Assembly (NCBI RefSeq): GCF_018406645.1
Contig: NZ_AP024546.1
Span: 1,240,001-1,304,000 of the forward strand
Direction of reading: 5' to 3'
Length of the DNA stretch: 64,000 bases
DNA from: Lysobacter helvus
Lineage (GTDB): Bacteria > Pseudomonadota > Gammaproteobacteria > Xanthomonadales > Xanthomonadaceae
Under the pieces are notes generated by a model. That model was not told where the DNA came from. It ran no database searches and saw only the letters and a program-made list of their open reading frames with translations. The position numbers were made by a program, and so were the translations under genes. Positions 36,572 through 47,778 of the stretch are shown here, one piece after another (positions within the stretch are counted from its first letter, which is position 1; each line of letters begins with the position of its first letter).

Positions 36572-37705
36572 TCATCCGCCGAGGATTTCCTTGGCTTCCT
36601 GCGGTTTCTGGACACCCTTGGAGAGCGCAGCCTGAGCAGCAGCCTTCGCTTCGGCCGTCTTGCCCTGGTCGCGGAGGATCTTCGCCATGTTGAGATCGGC
36701 CTCGCCATCCTTCGCCATCGACGCGGCTTTCTTGTAGAAACCGATCGCGTCGCTGTCGCTGCCTTTGTAATAAGCGTTCTGGCCCAGGACCATGTAATCC
36801 TTCGCCAATTCCGGGCCCGGCGTGAGGATGCCCTTGGCCTGGCCTTCTTCCATCACGGCCTGCGCATCCTTGAAGCGCTCGGCGTTCAAGTAGCCCACGT
36901 ACAGCGCGCGGATTTCCTTCGCGTCGGTGAGCATGCCCTTCTTGTACGCGCCTTCGAGCAACGCGTTCGCCTTGTCGAACTGGTTCGCCTGCTGGTACGT
37001 GGCGACGGCGTTCATCAGCGCCTTCTTGTCGTTCGGATTCTTCGCCAACTGGTCTTCGTACGCCTTCACCGCGTCATCGGTACGGCCGAGGTTGGCGAGG
37101 ATGCCGGCGCGCATCTGCTGCAGTTCCGGCTTGTCCGACTTGGTTTCCGCCGAGAAGCGATCGAGCGTGGCGAGCGCGGCGTCGTACTGCTTGAGCTGGT
37201 ACTGCTCGACCGCCAGGTTGTACATCACCTGGTAGTGGCTGTTGTTCTCGAGGCCGTTGGCGTCGAGCGACTTCTTGAAGTAGTCGGCGGCCTTCGCGTC
37301 GTCGTGCATGTCGGCGGCGGTGGCGGCGGCGAGCTGCCACGAGAAGGACTTCTCGTACGCATTGGCGTCGGCCGCGTTGGCGATCTGGTCGGCCTTCGCG
37401 AGCACGGCGGCGTGGTCTTCCTTCGCGTAAAGGTCCTGCAATTCCTGCAGGGCCTTGAGGTTCTTGCCCTTCGCCTTCGCTTCCGGCGACTGGCGCGTGG
37501 CGTTGGGATACATCTGGGCTTCGGCTGCAGCTTCCTTCTTCGATTCCTTGGCCTTGCCCAGTTCCTGCATGCGCTTTTCGCGCTGCTCGCGCATGGTCGG
37601 CGCGGCGGCGCCGCTGTTCTGCGCAAACACGGGGGCGACGAAGGAAGCGGCGAGGAAAACACCAGCCGCGATGACGAGCGGACGATGGCGGAAGGATCGG
37701 GTCAT
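36572..37705 (-). CDS. Exported TPR-repeat protein upstream of tonB
   Basis: This 377-residue protein has a signal peptide (cleavage after VFA, residue 28), a Lys/Glu-rich segment, and then at least six tetratricopeptide-like helix pairs from about residue 80 (for example MYNLAVEQYQLKQYDAALATL and YMVLGQNAYYKGSDSDAIGFY). It should sit in the periplasm and act by protein contact. It lies 145 bp upstream of tonB on the same strand, so it may work with the TonB machine; this is inference. No catalytic motif. Confidence 0.85.
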   Translation of the reverse strand: MTRSFRHRPLVIAAGVFLAASFVAPVFAQNSGAAAPTMREQREKRMQELGKAKESKKEAAAEAQMYPNATRQSPEAKAKGKNLKALQELQDLYAKEDHAAVLAKADQIANAADANAYEKSFSWQLAAATAADMHDDAKAADYFKKSLDANGLENNSHYQVMYNLAVEQYQLKQYDAALATLDRFSAETKSDKPELQQMRAGILANLGRTDDAVKAYEDQLAKNPNDKKALMNAVATYQQANQFDKANALLEGAYKKGMLTDAKEIRALYVGYLNAERFKDAQAVMEEGQAKGILTPGPELAKDYMVLGQNAYYKGSDSDAIGFYKKAASMAKDGEADLNMAKILRDQGKTAEAKAAAQAALSKGVQKPQEAKEILGG

Positions 37706-37824
37706 GGCGAAAACCTCATGCGGCAGCGACGCTGCTGGTGGGGGCGCAAGGCCGGGGGGGCGTCACGCTAGCAGAAAGCCGTCGCGGAGTTACAGCACCA
37801 TGCCCGCGACGGGGGTGGAAAGAT

Positions 37825-38643
37825 TCACCCGCAGGCGGGACGACGTCCTGCCGCGCGGGCTTGTTCGAACACGGGCATCAACGACGCAGCGCGTTGCTGC
37901 AACTCGCGGATGCGGCTTTCGGGGTTCGGGTGCGTCGACAGCCACTGCGGCGGTCGTTGGCCATTGGTGGCCGCAATCATGTTCTGCCACAGCGCGATGG
38001 CGCCGCGAGGATCGAAGCCCGCCTGCGCCATGAGTTGCTGGCCGACGATGTCGGCTTCCGATTCCTGTTCGCGCGAACCCGGCAACAGGAAGCCCGTCTG
38101 CGCGAGCACGCTGCCGCCCTGCATCGCGGCGTTGCCTGCGCCTTCGCCGTAACGGGAACCTAACAATGCGCCGACGAGTTGCACCGCACCTTGCGCGCCC
38201 ATCTGGCGCGTGATGCGTTCGTCGTGGTGGCGCGAGACGACGTGGCCGATCTCGTGCGCGATGACGGCCGACAACTGATCCTGGTCGCGCGCGACGGTGA
38301 AGATGCCGGTGTACACGCCCACCTTGCCGCCGGGCAGCGCGAAGGCATTGGGTTCCGGATCGACGAACACCGCGCTTTCCCAACCGCCCTGCCAGTTCGG
38401 CGGAAGCTGGCGCGTGATCGTGGAAACGACGCACTGCACGTAGCGCACCTGGCGTGCGTCGGTGCTCTGCCGTTTCTGCTGTTTCACCTCATTGAAGGCC
38501 TGCGCGCCGAGCTCGTTGAGCTGCTCCTGCGAGACGCCGCCGACGTACTGGGTGCGCCCGGTGGGCGAGGTCGTGGTGGCGCAGGCGACGACGGAGATCG
38601 CGATGGCACCGGCGAGGACGGCAAGCTTCAGGCGCTGCGGCAT
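37825..38643 (-). CDS. M48-family metalloprotease lipoprotein (LoiP/YcaL-like)
   Basis: This 272-residue predicted lipoprotein (lipobox VVAC, Cys21) has an M48 zinc protease domain. HEIGH at 130-134 and ESEAD at 194-198 give the ligands and active Glu. The NAFALPGGKVGVYTGIF block is typical of the LoiP/BepA-related group, which clears faulty outer-membrane proteins. No TPR tail follows, so it is the short LoiP-like form. It lies between gyrB and the TPR gene. A TTGACA hexamer at 38709-38714 (reverse) may be its -35. Confidence 0.9.
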   Translation of the reverse strand: MPQRLKLAVLAGAIAISVVACATTTSPTGRTQYVGGVSQEQLNELGAQAFNEVKQQKRQSTDARQVRYVQCVVSTITRQLPPNWQGGWESAVFVDPEPNAFALPGGKVGVYTGIFTVARDQDQLSAVIAHEIGHVVSRHHDERITRQMGAQGAVQLVGALLGSRYGEGAGNAAMQGGSVLAQTGFLLPGSREQESEADIVGQQLMAQAGFDPRGAIALWQNMIAATNGQRPPQWLSTHPNPESRIRELQQRAASLMPVFEQARAAGRRPACG

Positions 38644-38730
38644 GGGCGTCGGGGACTCCGTTCCAGTGTGGGATGCGGAGCTTAATAGGCCAACGGGCCT
38701 GAAGTCGGTGTCAAACCGCCGCTTCGACAG

Positions 38731-38776
38731 CGGCCCCGTTGGGGGGCCGGTCAGGTCGGGGCCACTTGCGGGCCCC
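38731..38776 (-). terminator. Paired GC hairpins downstream of gyrB
   Basis: CGGCCCC/GGGGCCG (38731-38749) and GGGGCC/GGCCCC (38758-38776) lie 12-57 bp after the gyrB stop. There is no T run, so a role in ending transcription is only likely by position. Confidence 0.4.
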
Positions 38777-38787
38777 GGTTCGAGCGA

Positions 38788-41304
<2,517 letters not shown>

Positions 41305-41364
41305 TTAGCTATGGATGGCGTGCAGTCTACCAAACGCAGGCCGCCAAGGCCGTCCCGCTGCGCC

Positions 41365-42471
41365 TCAGCGCGCGTCGCCTTCAGCGCGCAGCCGGCCCTG
41401 TTCGACATGGAAGCGCGCGATCGGATGGCCGCCGGCTTCGGTGAGGTGTTCGAAGGCCGCGGGCGCTTCGGTGCCGGTGACGAAGACCTGCGCGCCGGTG
41501 TCGATGAGGCCCTGCACGACGCGGGCCTGGTGGTGGCGATCGAGTTCGGAGGCCAGGTCGTCGAGCGCGATCACGGGCCACTCGCCGGCGAGCTCGGCGT
41601 GCAGGCGGGCTTGCGACAACAGGAGCGCCAGCGCGGTGAGCTTCGCCTGTCCGCGCGAGAGCGCTTCGCGACCTGGCAGCGCGGAAAGCCCGATCTTCCA
41701 GTCCGCGCGATGCGGGCCGACGCTCGTGAAGCCCGCCAGCTGGTCGCGGCCGCGGGCCAGCAGCAGCGCATCCGCCAGGCGCATCTCTTCGTGGCGCCAC
41801 CCGGGCTGGAGGGTCAGTGAGGTCGTGCCCAGTGCCGGCGCCAGCGAAGCAGCCTCCGTGGCGAACAACGGCTGCCATTGCTGGAGGTAGGCCTCGCGGC
41901 TGCGGGTGATGGTTTCACCGCTGTCGGCGAGTTCCGCCTCCCAACCGTCGAGTTCAGCGGGCCTTGCGCCGGCCTTTAGCAAAGCGTTCCGCTGCTTCAG
42001 GGCCCGTGCATACCGCCGCCAGACCCGGAGGAAATCAAGTTCCACGTGGAACAGGCCCCAATCGAGCAAGCGGCGGCGGGTTTCGGCCGGGCCCGTCACC
42101 AGGCCGTGGCTGCCGGGTTCGAAGGTCACGACGGCCAAGGCCGCGCAGAGTTCGCCCAGATGCCCCACGGAGGCGCCATCCAGGCGGCCTTCCCACGACT
42201 GGCCGGAATGCCGGAGCCCGGCGCGGCGGATCCGCCCGGCCGCTTCGATCCATTCCACGAAGATTTCGACGGCAGGCGCGCCTTCGCGAATCAGCCCATC
42301 CCGCACCCTGCCCCGGAAGCTGCGCCCGTAGGCCATCAGGTGCATGGCTTCCAGGATCGAGGTCTTCCCGGCGCCGTTATCGCCCGTGATGAGGTTTAGC
42401 GTGGGGCCCGGGGCCAGCGTGACCTGGCCGAACCGGCGCAATCCACCGATGTCGAGCCGGGTCACGCGCAC
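41365..42471 (-). CDS. recF: DNA replication and repair protein RecF
   Basis: RecF is an SMC-like ATPase that helps load RecA at gaps. The 368-residue product has Walker A GDNGAGKTSILEAMHLMAYG near residues 30-49, the RSFRGRVRDGLI block, the ABC-type signature LSRGQAKLTALALLLSQA and Walker B WPVIALDDLASELD. The start is GTG at 42471, with another GTG two codons later. It carries an internal parS-like site at 42038-42053. dnaN lies upstream across a hairpin and a second parS site. Confidence 0.95.
   Translation of the reverse strand: MRVTRLDIGGLRRFGQVTLAPGPTLNLITGDNGAGKTSILEAMHLMAYGRSFRGRVRDGLIREGAPAVEIFVEWIEAAGRIRRAGLRHSGQSWEGRLDGASVGHLGELCAALAVVTFEPGSHGLVTGPAETRRRLLDWGLFHVELDFLRVWRRYARALKQRNALLKAGARPAELDGWEAELADSGETITRSREAYLQQWQPLFATEAASLAPALGTTSLTLQPGWRHEEMRLADALLLARGRDQLAGFTSVGPHRADWKIGLSALPGREALSRGQAKLTALALLLSQARLHAELAGEWPVIALDDLASELDRHHQARVVQGLIDTGAQVFVTGTEAPAAFEHLTEAGGHPIARFHVEQGRLRAEGDAR
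42038..42053. promoter_or_regulatory. parS centromere-like site inside recF
   Basis: AGTTCCACGTGGAACA matches the ParB-binding parS palindrome (TGTTCCACGTGGAACA in Pseudomonas) at 15 of 16 bases and is a perfect 14-bp palindrome. It is placed about 3 kb from dnaA, as parS sites usually are near the origin. Confidence 0.82.
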
Positions 42472-42491
42472 ACATCACCCCGCGCAAAGCA

Positions 42492-42517
42492 GAACGCCCG
42501 GACCAGGCCGGGCGTTC
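42492..42517. terminator. Hairpin between dnaN and recF
   Basis: GAACGCCCGG/CCGGGCGTTC is a perfect 10-bp inverted repeat with a 6-base loop. It lies between the dnaN stop and the recF start, 5 bp from a parS site. On the reverse strand it is followed by CTGCTTTGC, a poor U tract, so it may attenuate rather than end transcription into recF. Confidence 0.55.
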
Positions 42518-42522
42518 GCATC

Positions 42523-42538
42523 CGTTCCACGTGGAACA
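42523..42538. promoter_or_regulatory. parS centromere-like site in the dnaN-recF gap
   Basis: CGTTCCACGTGGAACA matches the parS consensus at 15 of 16 bases, with a perfect 14-bp core palindrome. It is 485 bp from the copy within recF. ParA and ParB genes are not in this window. Confidence 0.85.
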
Positions 42539-42550
42539 CAACCGTCCGCA

Positions 42551-43651
42551 TCAGAGCCGGAGCGGCATCACCACGTGGCGGCACTTCTCGTTGCCCGCCT
42601 CGCGGACGAGGGCGGAAGAGTTGGCGTCGCGCAGCTGGAGGACGACCTGCTCGTCGCGCAATGCCGACAGCGCATCCAGCAGGTAATTGACGTTGAAACC
42701 GATCGCCAGGCCGTCGACGCGCGTATCGGCTTCGATCTCTTCCTGCGCTTCTTCCTGCTCCGGGTTGTGCGCGTTGATGCGCAGCTGGCCCGGGGATACC
42801 TCGACGCGGACGCCGCGGTACTTCTCGTTCGACAGGATGGCTGCGCGCTGCAGGGCCGCACGCAGGACTTCGCGATCGACCTTGACCTCGCGGTCCGCAC
42901 CGATCGGGATCACCGCTTCGTAATCCGGGAAACGGCCGTCGATCAGCTTGCTGGTGAACGTCACATCGTCGCGCTTGACGCGGATGTGGCTGCGGCCGAC
43001 TTCGAGTTCGAGCTCGCGGTCGCCGCCTTCCAGCAGGCGCTGCAATTCCTGCACGCCCTTGCGCGGCACGATGATCTGGCGCTTGGACTGCGCACCGCCC
43101 TCGAGCGGCAACTCGCACAACGCCAGGCGATGGCCATCGGTGGCCACGCAGCGCAGCGACTTGTCGCGCAGGTCGAACAGCAAGCCGTTGAGGTAATAGC
43201 GCACGTCCTGCTGGGCCATCGCGAACGCGGTGCGTTCGATCAGTTCCTTCAGCCCGGCCTCCGGCACGCGCACGCGCTCGGTGGCTTCGACTTCATCGAC
43301 CGACGGGAAATCGTTGGCCGGCAGGCTGGCCAGCGTGAACCGGCTGCGACCCGCCGACACTGTGATCTTGTCGCCGGACTGCGAGACCGTGACCTTGCTG
43401 CCATCGGGCAGGGCACGGACGATCTCGAACAATTTGCGTGCCGGGATGGTGGTTTCCCCATCCTGCGCATCGTCGACGGCGTGGCGCGCCACCATTTCCA
43501 CTTCCAGGTCGGTGCCGGTCAGCGAGAGCTGGCCCTGCTTGACCTGCACCAGCAGGTTGGCAAGGACCGGCAAGGTCTGGCGACGTTCGACGACATTGAC
43601 GACTTGCGCCAACGGCTTCAGGAAGACTTCGCGTTGCAGGCTGAAACGCAT
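42551..43651 (-). CDS. dnaN: DNA polymerase III beta subunit (sliding clamp)
   Basis: DnaN forms the dimeric ring clamp that tethers DNA polymerase III. The 366-residue protein has the clamp's three-domain repeat, beginning MRFSLQREVFLKPLAQVVNVVERR, with FTLASLPANDFPSVDE, YYLNGLLFDLRDKSLRCVATDGHRLA, and the closing RHVVMPLRL that lines the partner-binding pocket. Length matches the family. It is 225 bp downstream of dnaA, across the putative origin. Confidence 0.98.
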   Translation of the reverse strand: MRFSLQREVFLKPLAQVVNVVERRQTLPVLANLLVQVKQGQLSLTGTDLEVEMVARHAVDDAQDGETTIPARKLFEIVRALPDGSKVTVSQSGDKITVSAGRSRFTLASLPANDFPSVDEVEATERVRVPEAGLKELIERTAFAMAQQDVRYYLNGLLFDLRDKSLRCVATDGHRLALCELPLEGGAQSKRQIIVPRKGVQELQRLLEGGDRELELEVGRSHIRVKRDDVTFTSKLIDGRFPDYEAVIPIGADREVKVDREVLRAALQRAAILSNEKYRGVRVEVSPGQLRINAHNPEQEEAQEEIEADTRVDGLAIGFNVNYLLDALSALRDEQVVLQLRDANSSALVREAGNEKCRHVVMPLRL

Positions 43652-43876
43652 GCGGTCTGGTTCCCCGGATCCAAGCTCTGGAAGGATGGATAAATCAAAA
43701 ACTGGTGGTGCTTGGTGTTTCGAAAATCTGGGTGGAACTCGCTTAACTCGTTGATCCTGTTGCGTTTATCGACGTGAGCAAAGCGTGTACAACTGATCCT
43801 GCGGTTCCGGGACAAGCTGTGGATAAAGTTTCAGGCCCTGGGTCGCACCCTGCCTTATCCACAGCTTCCCCCGCAC
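43652..43876. other. Putative replication origin (oriC), dnaN-dnaA intergenic region
   Basis: The 225-bp gap holds two perfect 9-mer DnaA boxes in opposite orientation: TGTGGATAA (43818-43826) and TTATCCACA (43855-43863). Beside them is a stretch at 43685-43790 that is clearly richer in A and T than the rest of the window, with runs such as ATAAATCAAAAACT. Less good box-like sequences occur at about 43683-43691 and 43767-43775. The dnaA-dnaN gap was shown to be the origin in Xanthomonas, which supports the same here. Only two strong boxes are seen. Confidence 0.7.
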
Positions 43877-45205
43877 TCATTCACTGAGTTTGCGGATCAG
43901 CTTGTCCCAGTCTTCCCGCAGCTTGCCGTCGGTCTCCATCAGCCCCTTGATCTGCCGGCAGGCGTGCAGGACGGTCGTGTGGTCGCGACCGGCGAACGCG
44001 TCGCCAATCTCCGGAAGACTGTGTTCGGTCAGCTCTTTCGTCAGCGCCATGGCCACCTGGCGCGGACGAGCCAGCGAACGCGTCCTCCGCTTCGACAACA
44101 GATCCTTCAGTTGCAAGCCGTAGTAGTCTGCCACGGTCTTCTGGATGTTGGGGATGCCGATCGCCTGCTGCTGCGCACGCAGCAGGTCGCGCAGCGTCTC
44201 CTGCGCGAATTCCGGCGTGATCGCGCGGCCCGTGAAGTTGGCGCGCGCCGACAGCGTGTTGAGCGCACCCTCGAGGTCGCGCACGTTCGACCGCATCTTC
44301 TTGGCGATCAAAAACGCCACGTCTTCCGGCAGGTTGGCGCCGCGCTCGCGCGCCTTCGACAGCACGATCTGCGCGCGCGTCTCGAAGTCCGGCGGTTCGA
44401 TGGCGACCGACAGGCCCCACGCCAGGCGCGACTTCAACCGCGGCTCCAGGCCTTCCACTTCGCGCGGATACCGATCGCACGTCAGGATGATCTGCTGCTT
44501 GCCGTCGAACAGCGCGTTGAACGTGTGGAAGAACTCTTCCTGCGTGCGGTCTTTCCCCGCGAAAAACTGGATGTCGTCGATCAGCAGCGCATCCACTTGC
44601 TGGAATTGCCGCTTGAATCCGTCCATGGCCTTGTCCTGCAGCGCTTTCATCATCGCGCTGAAGAACTGCTCGCTGCGCAAATACATCACGCGCACCTGCG
44701 GATTGTTCTCGCGCATCAAATTGCCGGCGGCGAACATCAGGTGCGTCTTGCCGAGGCCCGTGCCGCCGTACAGCAGCAACGGGTTGTGGGCGCGGTCGCC
44801 GGGCTTGTTGGCGGCCTGCAACGCGGCCGCGCGGCCCAGCTGGTTGCTGCGGCCCTCGACGAAGTTGTCGAACGTGTAATGCGAATCCAGATTGCCCTGG
44901 AAGGCCTCGGCCATCGGCGTGCGCATCGTCGGCGCCGTACCCATCGAAATGGCGCCGGCGGTGGGCGCGCGCTTGATCGCACCGATTTCCAGGCTCACCC
45001 CGGCGTCGCCGGCGAAATGGGCCACCAGCTCGCGGATGCGGGGCAGGTAACGCTCCCGCACTTCCTCCATCACGAAGGCGTTGGGCGCGTAGAGCACCAG
45101 CCCCTCGTCATTGAGCCGGGCCTGCAGGGGCTTGAGCCAGGTGTGCACGTCCTCGGCCGGGAATTCGGCTTCGAGACGCTCGAGACAACGTGGCCAGGCT
45201 TCCAT
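43877..45205 (-). CDS. dnaA: Chromosomal replication initiator protein DnaA
   Basis: DnaA binds the 9-mer boxes at oriC and opens the origin. The 442-residue protein has domain I (about 1-80), a short variable linker, and the AAA+ domain with Walker [17 protein letters not shown] and Walker [19 protein letters not shown]. The C-terminal box-binding domain contains [19 protein letters not shown] and the signature [16 protein letters not shown]. Length is normal. One DnaA box lies in its own leader, suggesting autoregulation. Confidence 0.98.
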   Translation of the reverse strand: MEAWPRCLERLEAEFPAEDVHTWLKPLQARLNDEGLVLYAPNAFVMEEVRERYLPRIRELVAHFAGDAGVSLEIGAIKRAPTAGAISMGTAPTMRTPMAEAFQGNLDSHYTFDNFVEGRSNQLGRAAALQAANKPGDRAHNPLLLYGGTGLGKTHLMFAAGNLMRENNPQVRVMYLRSEQFFSAMMKALQDKAMDGFKRQFQQVDALLIDDIQFFAGKDRTQEEFFHTFNALFDGKQQIILTCDRYPREVEGLEPRLKSRLAWGLSVAIEPPDFETRAQIVLSKARERGANLPEDVAFLIAKKMRSNVRDLEGALNTLSARANFTGRAITPEFAQETLRDLLRAQQQAIGIPNIQKTVADYYGLQLKDLLSKRRTRSLARPRQVAMALTKELTEHSLPEIGDAFAGRDHTTVLHACRQIKGLMETDGKLREDWDKLIRKLSE

Positions 45206-45256
45206 AAAGCAGCGGATCTCGTCGACGACCCAGCGGCGCGACCACGGGGATCGCGC

Positions 45257-45265
45257 TGTGGATAA
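45257..45265 (-). promoter_or_regulatory. DnaA box in the dnaA leader
   Basis: TGTGGATAA (reverse complement of the consensus TTATCCACA) lies 52 bp upstream of the dnaA start and just downstream of its predicted promoter, about +9 to +17. A DnaA molecule bound here could block dnaA transcription. Confidence 0.8.
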
Positions 45266-45280
45266 GTTGGGGGGCGAGGC

Positions 45281-45308
45281 AGACTACCACCGCCCCGAGG
45301 CATGGCAA
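45281..45308 (-). promoter_or_regulatory. Predicted dnaA promoter
   Basis: On the reverse strand TTGCCA (45303-45308), a 16-bp spacer and TAGTCT (45281-45286) form a sigma-70-type promoter. Transcription would start near 45274, upstream of the leader DnaA box. Confidence 0.55.
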
Positions 45309-45357
45309 GTGCGATCGTCGGCAGCCCGCGCATCACGCACGCAATCGTTCGCCGAGG

Positions 45358-45386
45358 TTGACCGACCCCGCGCAACCCCATAGACT
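45358..45386 (+). promoter_or_regulatory. rpmH-rnpA promoter
   Basis: TTGACC (45358-45363), a 17-bp spacer and TAGACT (45381-45386) make the best sigma-70 promoter in the window, as fits a ribosomal protein gene. A short hairpin with a TTCG loop (ACTCG/CGAGT, 45408-45421) lies just before the start codon. Confidence 0.75.
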
Positions 45387-45427
45387 CCCGCCTCTTTTCT
45401 GCCGAAAACTCGTTCGCGAGTCGAATC

Positions 45428-45568
45428 ATGGCCACCAAGCGCACCTACCAGCCCAGCAACCTCAAGCGCAAGCGCGACCACGGCTTCCGTGCGCGCATGA
45501 AGACCGCCGACGGCCGCAAGGTCCTCGCGCGTCGTCGCGCGAAGGGTCGCCGTCGCCTGACTGTCTGA
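45428..45568 (+). CDS. rpmH: 50S ribosomal protein L34
   Basis: L34 is a tiny basic protein of the large ribosomal subunit. The 46-residue product is unmistakable: [20 protein letters not shown], then [20 protein letters not shown] and RRRLTV. It is the first gene on the forward side of the dnaA/rpmH divergence and is followed by rnpA 37 bp on. The ribosome-binding site is weak; a TTCG-loop hairpin precedes the ATG. Confidence 0.98.
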   Translation: MATKRTYQPSNLKRKRDHGFRARMKTADGRKVLARRRAKGRRRLTV

Positions 45569-45605
45569 CGCGTCGGCCTTCGCGGCCGCCCGTGTTCGCT
45601 TCAGC

Positions 45606-46025
45606 GTGACAACTCCCGTGGACGCCGGCCTGCCGCGCAGCGCACGCGTCCGCATCGGGAAGGACTTCGACCGGGTCTTCGCCGACGGTCTTCGCAACGC
45701 AGATCCCCTCATGAGCCTCCATTGGCTTCGCAGCGAATCGCCTGCGAGGCTCGGGCTTGCCGTGTCGCGCAAGGTCGATCCGCGCGCCGTCGGCCGCAAC
45801 CGCATCAAGCGCTTGCTCCGCAGCGAATTCCGTCATTGCCGCCTGCTGCTGCCGGGCGGCGATTACGTGCTCGTCGCGCGCCCGTCCGCGCGCAATGCGA
45901 ACGCGGAAGCGCTGCGCACCGCGTTTTCCTCGCTGCTGCGCCGCGCAGGCGCGTTGCCGCCCGCCGGCCCCACCGGCACAATGCCCGCCGCTTGCCCACC
46001 GGGCGCTCCGCCCCCATCCCCTTGA
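45606..46025 (+). CDS. rnpA: Ribonuclease P protein component
   Basis: RnpA binds the catalytic RNA of RNase P, which trims tRNA 5' ends. The 139-residue protein has the conserved RIGKDFDRVFADG start, RLGLAVSRKV and the RNR motif AVGRNRIKRLLRSEFR. A Pro/Ala-rich tail of about 25 residues extends past the normal end. GTG at 45606 was taken as the start. The usual yidD gene is not found between rnpA and yidC, where only 55 bp remain. Confidence 0.95.
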   Translation: MTTPVDAGLPRSARVRIGKDFDRVFADGLRNADPLMSLHWLRSESPARLGLAVSRKVDPRAVGRNRIKRLLRSEFRHCRLLLPGGDYVLVARPSARNANAEALRTAFSSLLRRAGALPPAGPTGTMPAACPPGAPPPSP

Positions 46026-46080
46026 ACTTCGCGCGCTGCGCCTGGCGCCGCGCCGTTCCGATTGCTGCCCGAGTGCCTGC

Positions 46081-47778
46081 ATGAACCAGACCCGCATGTT
46101 CCTCCTCTTCGCCTGGATCGCCGTGGCGACGCTGCTCTACATGGAGTGGACGAAGGAACACGCCCCGAGCGTGGTGCCGACCACCACGACCGCCTCGGCC
46201 GCCACCGCCGCACCCGCGATTCCCGTCGCGCCGAGCGCGTCGACCGCCCTCTCGTCGGCCACGCCGACCGCACCGGGCGCCGTGACCACCGCGACGCCTT
46301 CCGCCGCGCCGATCGTCACCGTCAACACCGACCTGCTGCGCCTCACGCTCGATGGCGGCAGCGTGCACACCGCGCAGCTCCTGCGTTATCCGACCGAAGC
46401 GAAGGCCGGCAGCGAGAGCGTGCAGTTGCTCGACGCGCGCCCGGAGAATTTCTTCGAAGCGCAGAGCGGTTGGGTCGCCACCGGCAACAGCCCCGCGCCG
46501 AGCCACGTCGACGGATTCGTGCCCGCCGAAGCCGCGCGCAGCTACACGATGCAGCCCGGCGCGAACACGCTCAGCGTGCCGTTCACCTGGACCGGTGCGA
46601 ACGGCGTGACCATCCGCCGCACGTACACGTTCACCCGCGGCAACTACGCCATCCAGGTGCGCGACGACGTCACCAACAACGGCAGCGCGCCGTGGCAGGG
46701 CTACGTGTACCGCCAGCTCGAGCGCAACCCGCCGCCGCAGAAGTCCGGCTACACCAATCCCGAAGCGCTCGCCTTCCACGGCGCCGCCTGGTACAGCCCG
46801 ACCGACAAGTACGAGAAGCGCAAGTACGACAAGTTCGTCGACGACGGCACGCTCGACAAGAAAGTCACCGGCGGCTGGATCGCGCTGCTGCAGCACTACT
46901 TCTTCACCGCGTGGATCCCGGGCGACAAGGACGAAGCGACGTTCTCGCTGTCCACGCGCCAGGTCCCCGGCGCCACCAACTACCTCGTGCGCGCGCTCGG
47001 CCCCGGCGTCAACGTTGCGCCGGGTGCGCATGCCGAAACCACCGCGCGTTTGTGGGTCGGCCCCAAGCTCGTCGAAGGCATCGAAGCGCAGCACGTGCCG
47101 GGCCTGACGCGCGCCGTCGATTTCAGCAGCTTCAGCTTCATGGCCACGCTCGCCGGCTGGCTGTTCGCCATCATCACGATGATCCATGGCGTGCTCGGCA
47201 ACTGGGGCTGGTCGATCATCGGCCTGGTCGTGCTGATCCGCCTGGCGATGTATCCCATCGCCGCCAAGCAGTTCCAGTCGATGGCGAAGATGCGCAAGCT
47301 CGCGCCGCGCATGCAGCAGCTGAAGGAACGCTACGGCGACGATCGCCAGAAGCTGCAGATGGCGACGATGGAGCTGTACAAGAAAGAGAAGGTCAACCCG
47401 GCCGGCGGTTGCTTGCCGATGCTGATCCAGATGCCGATCTTCCTCGCGCTGTACTGGATGCTGTCGGAGTCGGTCGAGCTGCGCCACGCGCCGTGGATCG
47501 GCTGGATCACCAACCTCTCCGCGCGCGATCCGTACTTCATCCTGCCCATCCTCAACATGCTGATCATGTACACCACGCAGCGGCTCACGCCGATGCAGGG
47601 CATGGATCCCACGCAGCAGAAGATGATGCAGTTCATGCCGCTGGTCATCGGCGTCACGATGGTGTTCTTCCCGGCCGGCCTGGTGCTGTACTGGGTTACC
47701 AACGGTGCGCTCGGCCTGCTGCAACAGTGGTTCATGCTGCGCCGCTACGGCGACAAGCCCGAACTCGCGAAGGCGTGA
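46081..47778 (+). CDS. yidC: Membrane protein insertase YidC
   Basis: YidC inserts and folds inner-membrane proteins. The 565-residue protein has the N-terminal helix [20 protein letters not shown], a Thr/Ala-rich linker, a large periplasmic beta domain (about 75-330), and the conserved five-helix core. The core includes [43 protein letters not shown] and [18 protein letters not shown]. The ATG at 46081 is typical. Its stop overlaps the mnmE start by 4 bp (GTGA). Confidence 0.97.
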   Translation: MNQTRMFLLFAWIAVATLLYMEWTKEHAPSVVPTTTTASAATAAPAIPVAPSASTALSSATPTAPGAVTTATPSAAPIVTVNTDLLRLTLDGGSVHTAQLLRYPTEAKAGSESVQLLDARPENFFEAQSGWVATGNSPAPSHVDGFVPAEAARSYTMQPGANTLSVPFTWTGANGVTIRRTYTFTRGNYAIQVRDDVTNNGSAPWQGYVYRQLERNPPPQKSGYTNPEALAFHGAAWYSPTDKYEKRKYDKFVDDGTLDKKVTGGWIALLQHYFFTAWIPGDKDEATFSLSTRQVPGATNYLVRALGPGVNVAPGAHAETTARLWVGPKLVEGIEAQHVPGLTRAVDFSSFSFMATLAGWLFAIITMIHGVLGNWGWSIIGLVVLIRLAMYPIAAKQFQSMAKMRKLAPRMQQLKERYGDDRQKLQMATMELYKKEKVNPAGGCLPMLIQMPIFLALYWMLSESVELRHAPWIGWITNLSARDPYFILPILNMLIMYTTQRLTPMQGMDPTQQKMMQFMPLVIGVTMVFFPAGLVLYWVTNGALGLLQQWFMLRRYGDKPELAKA

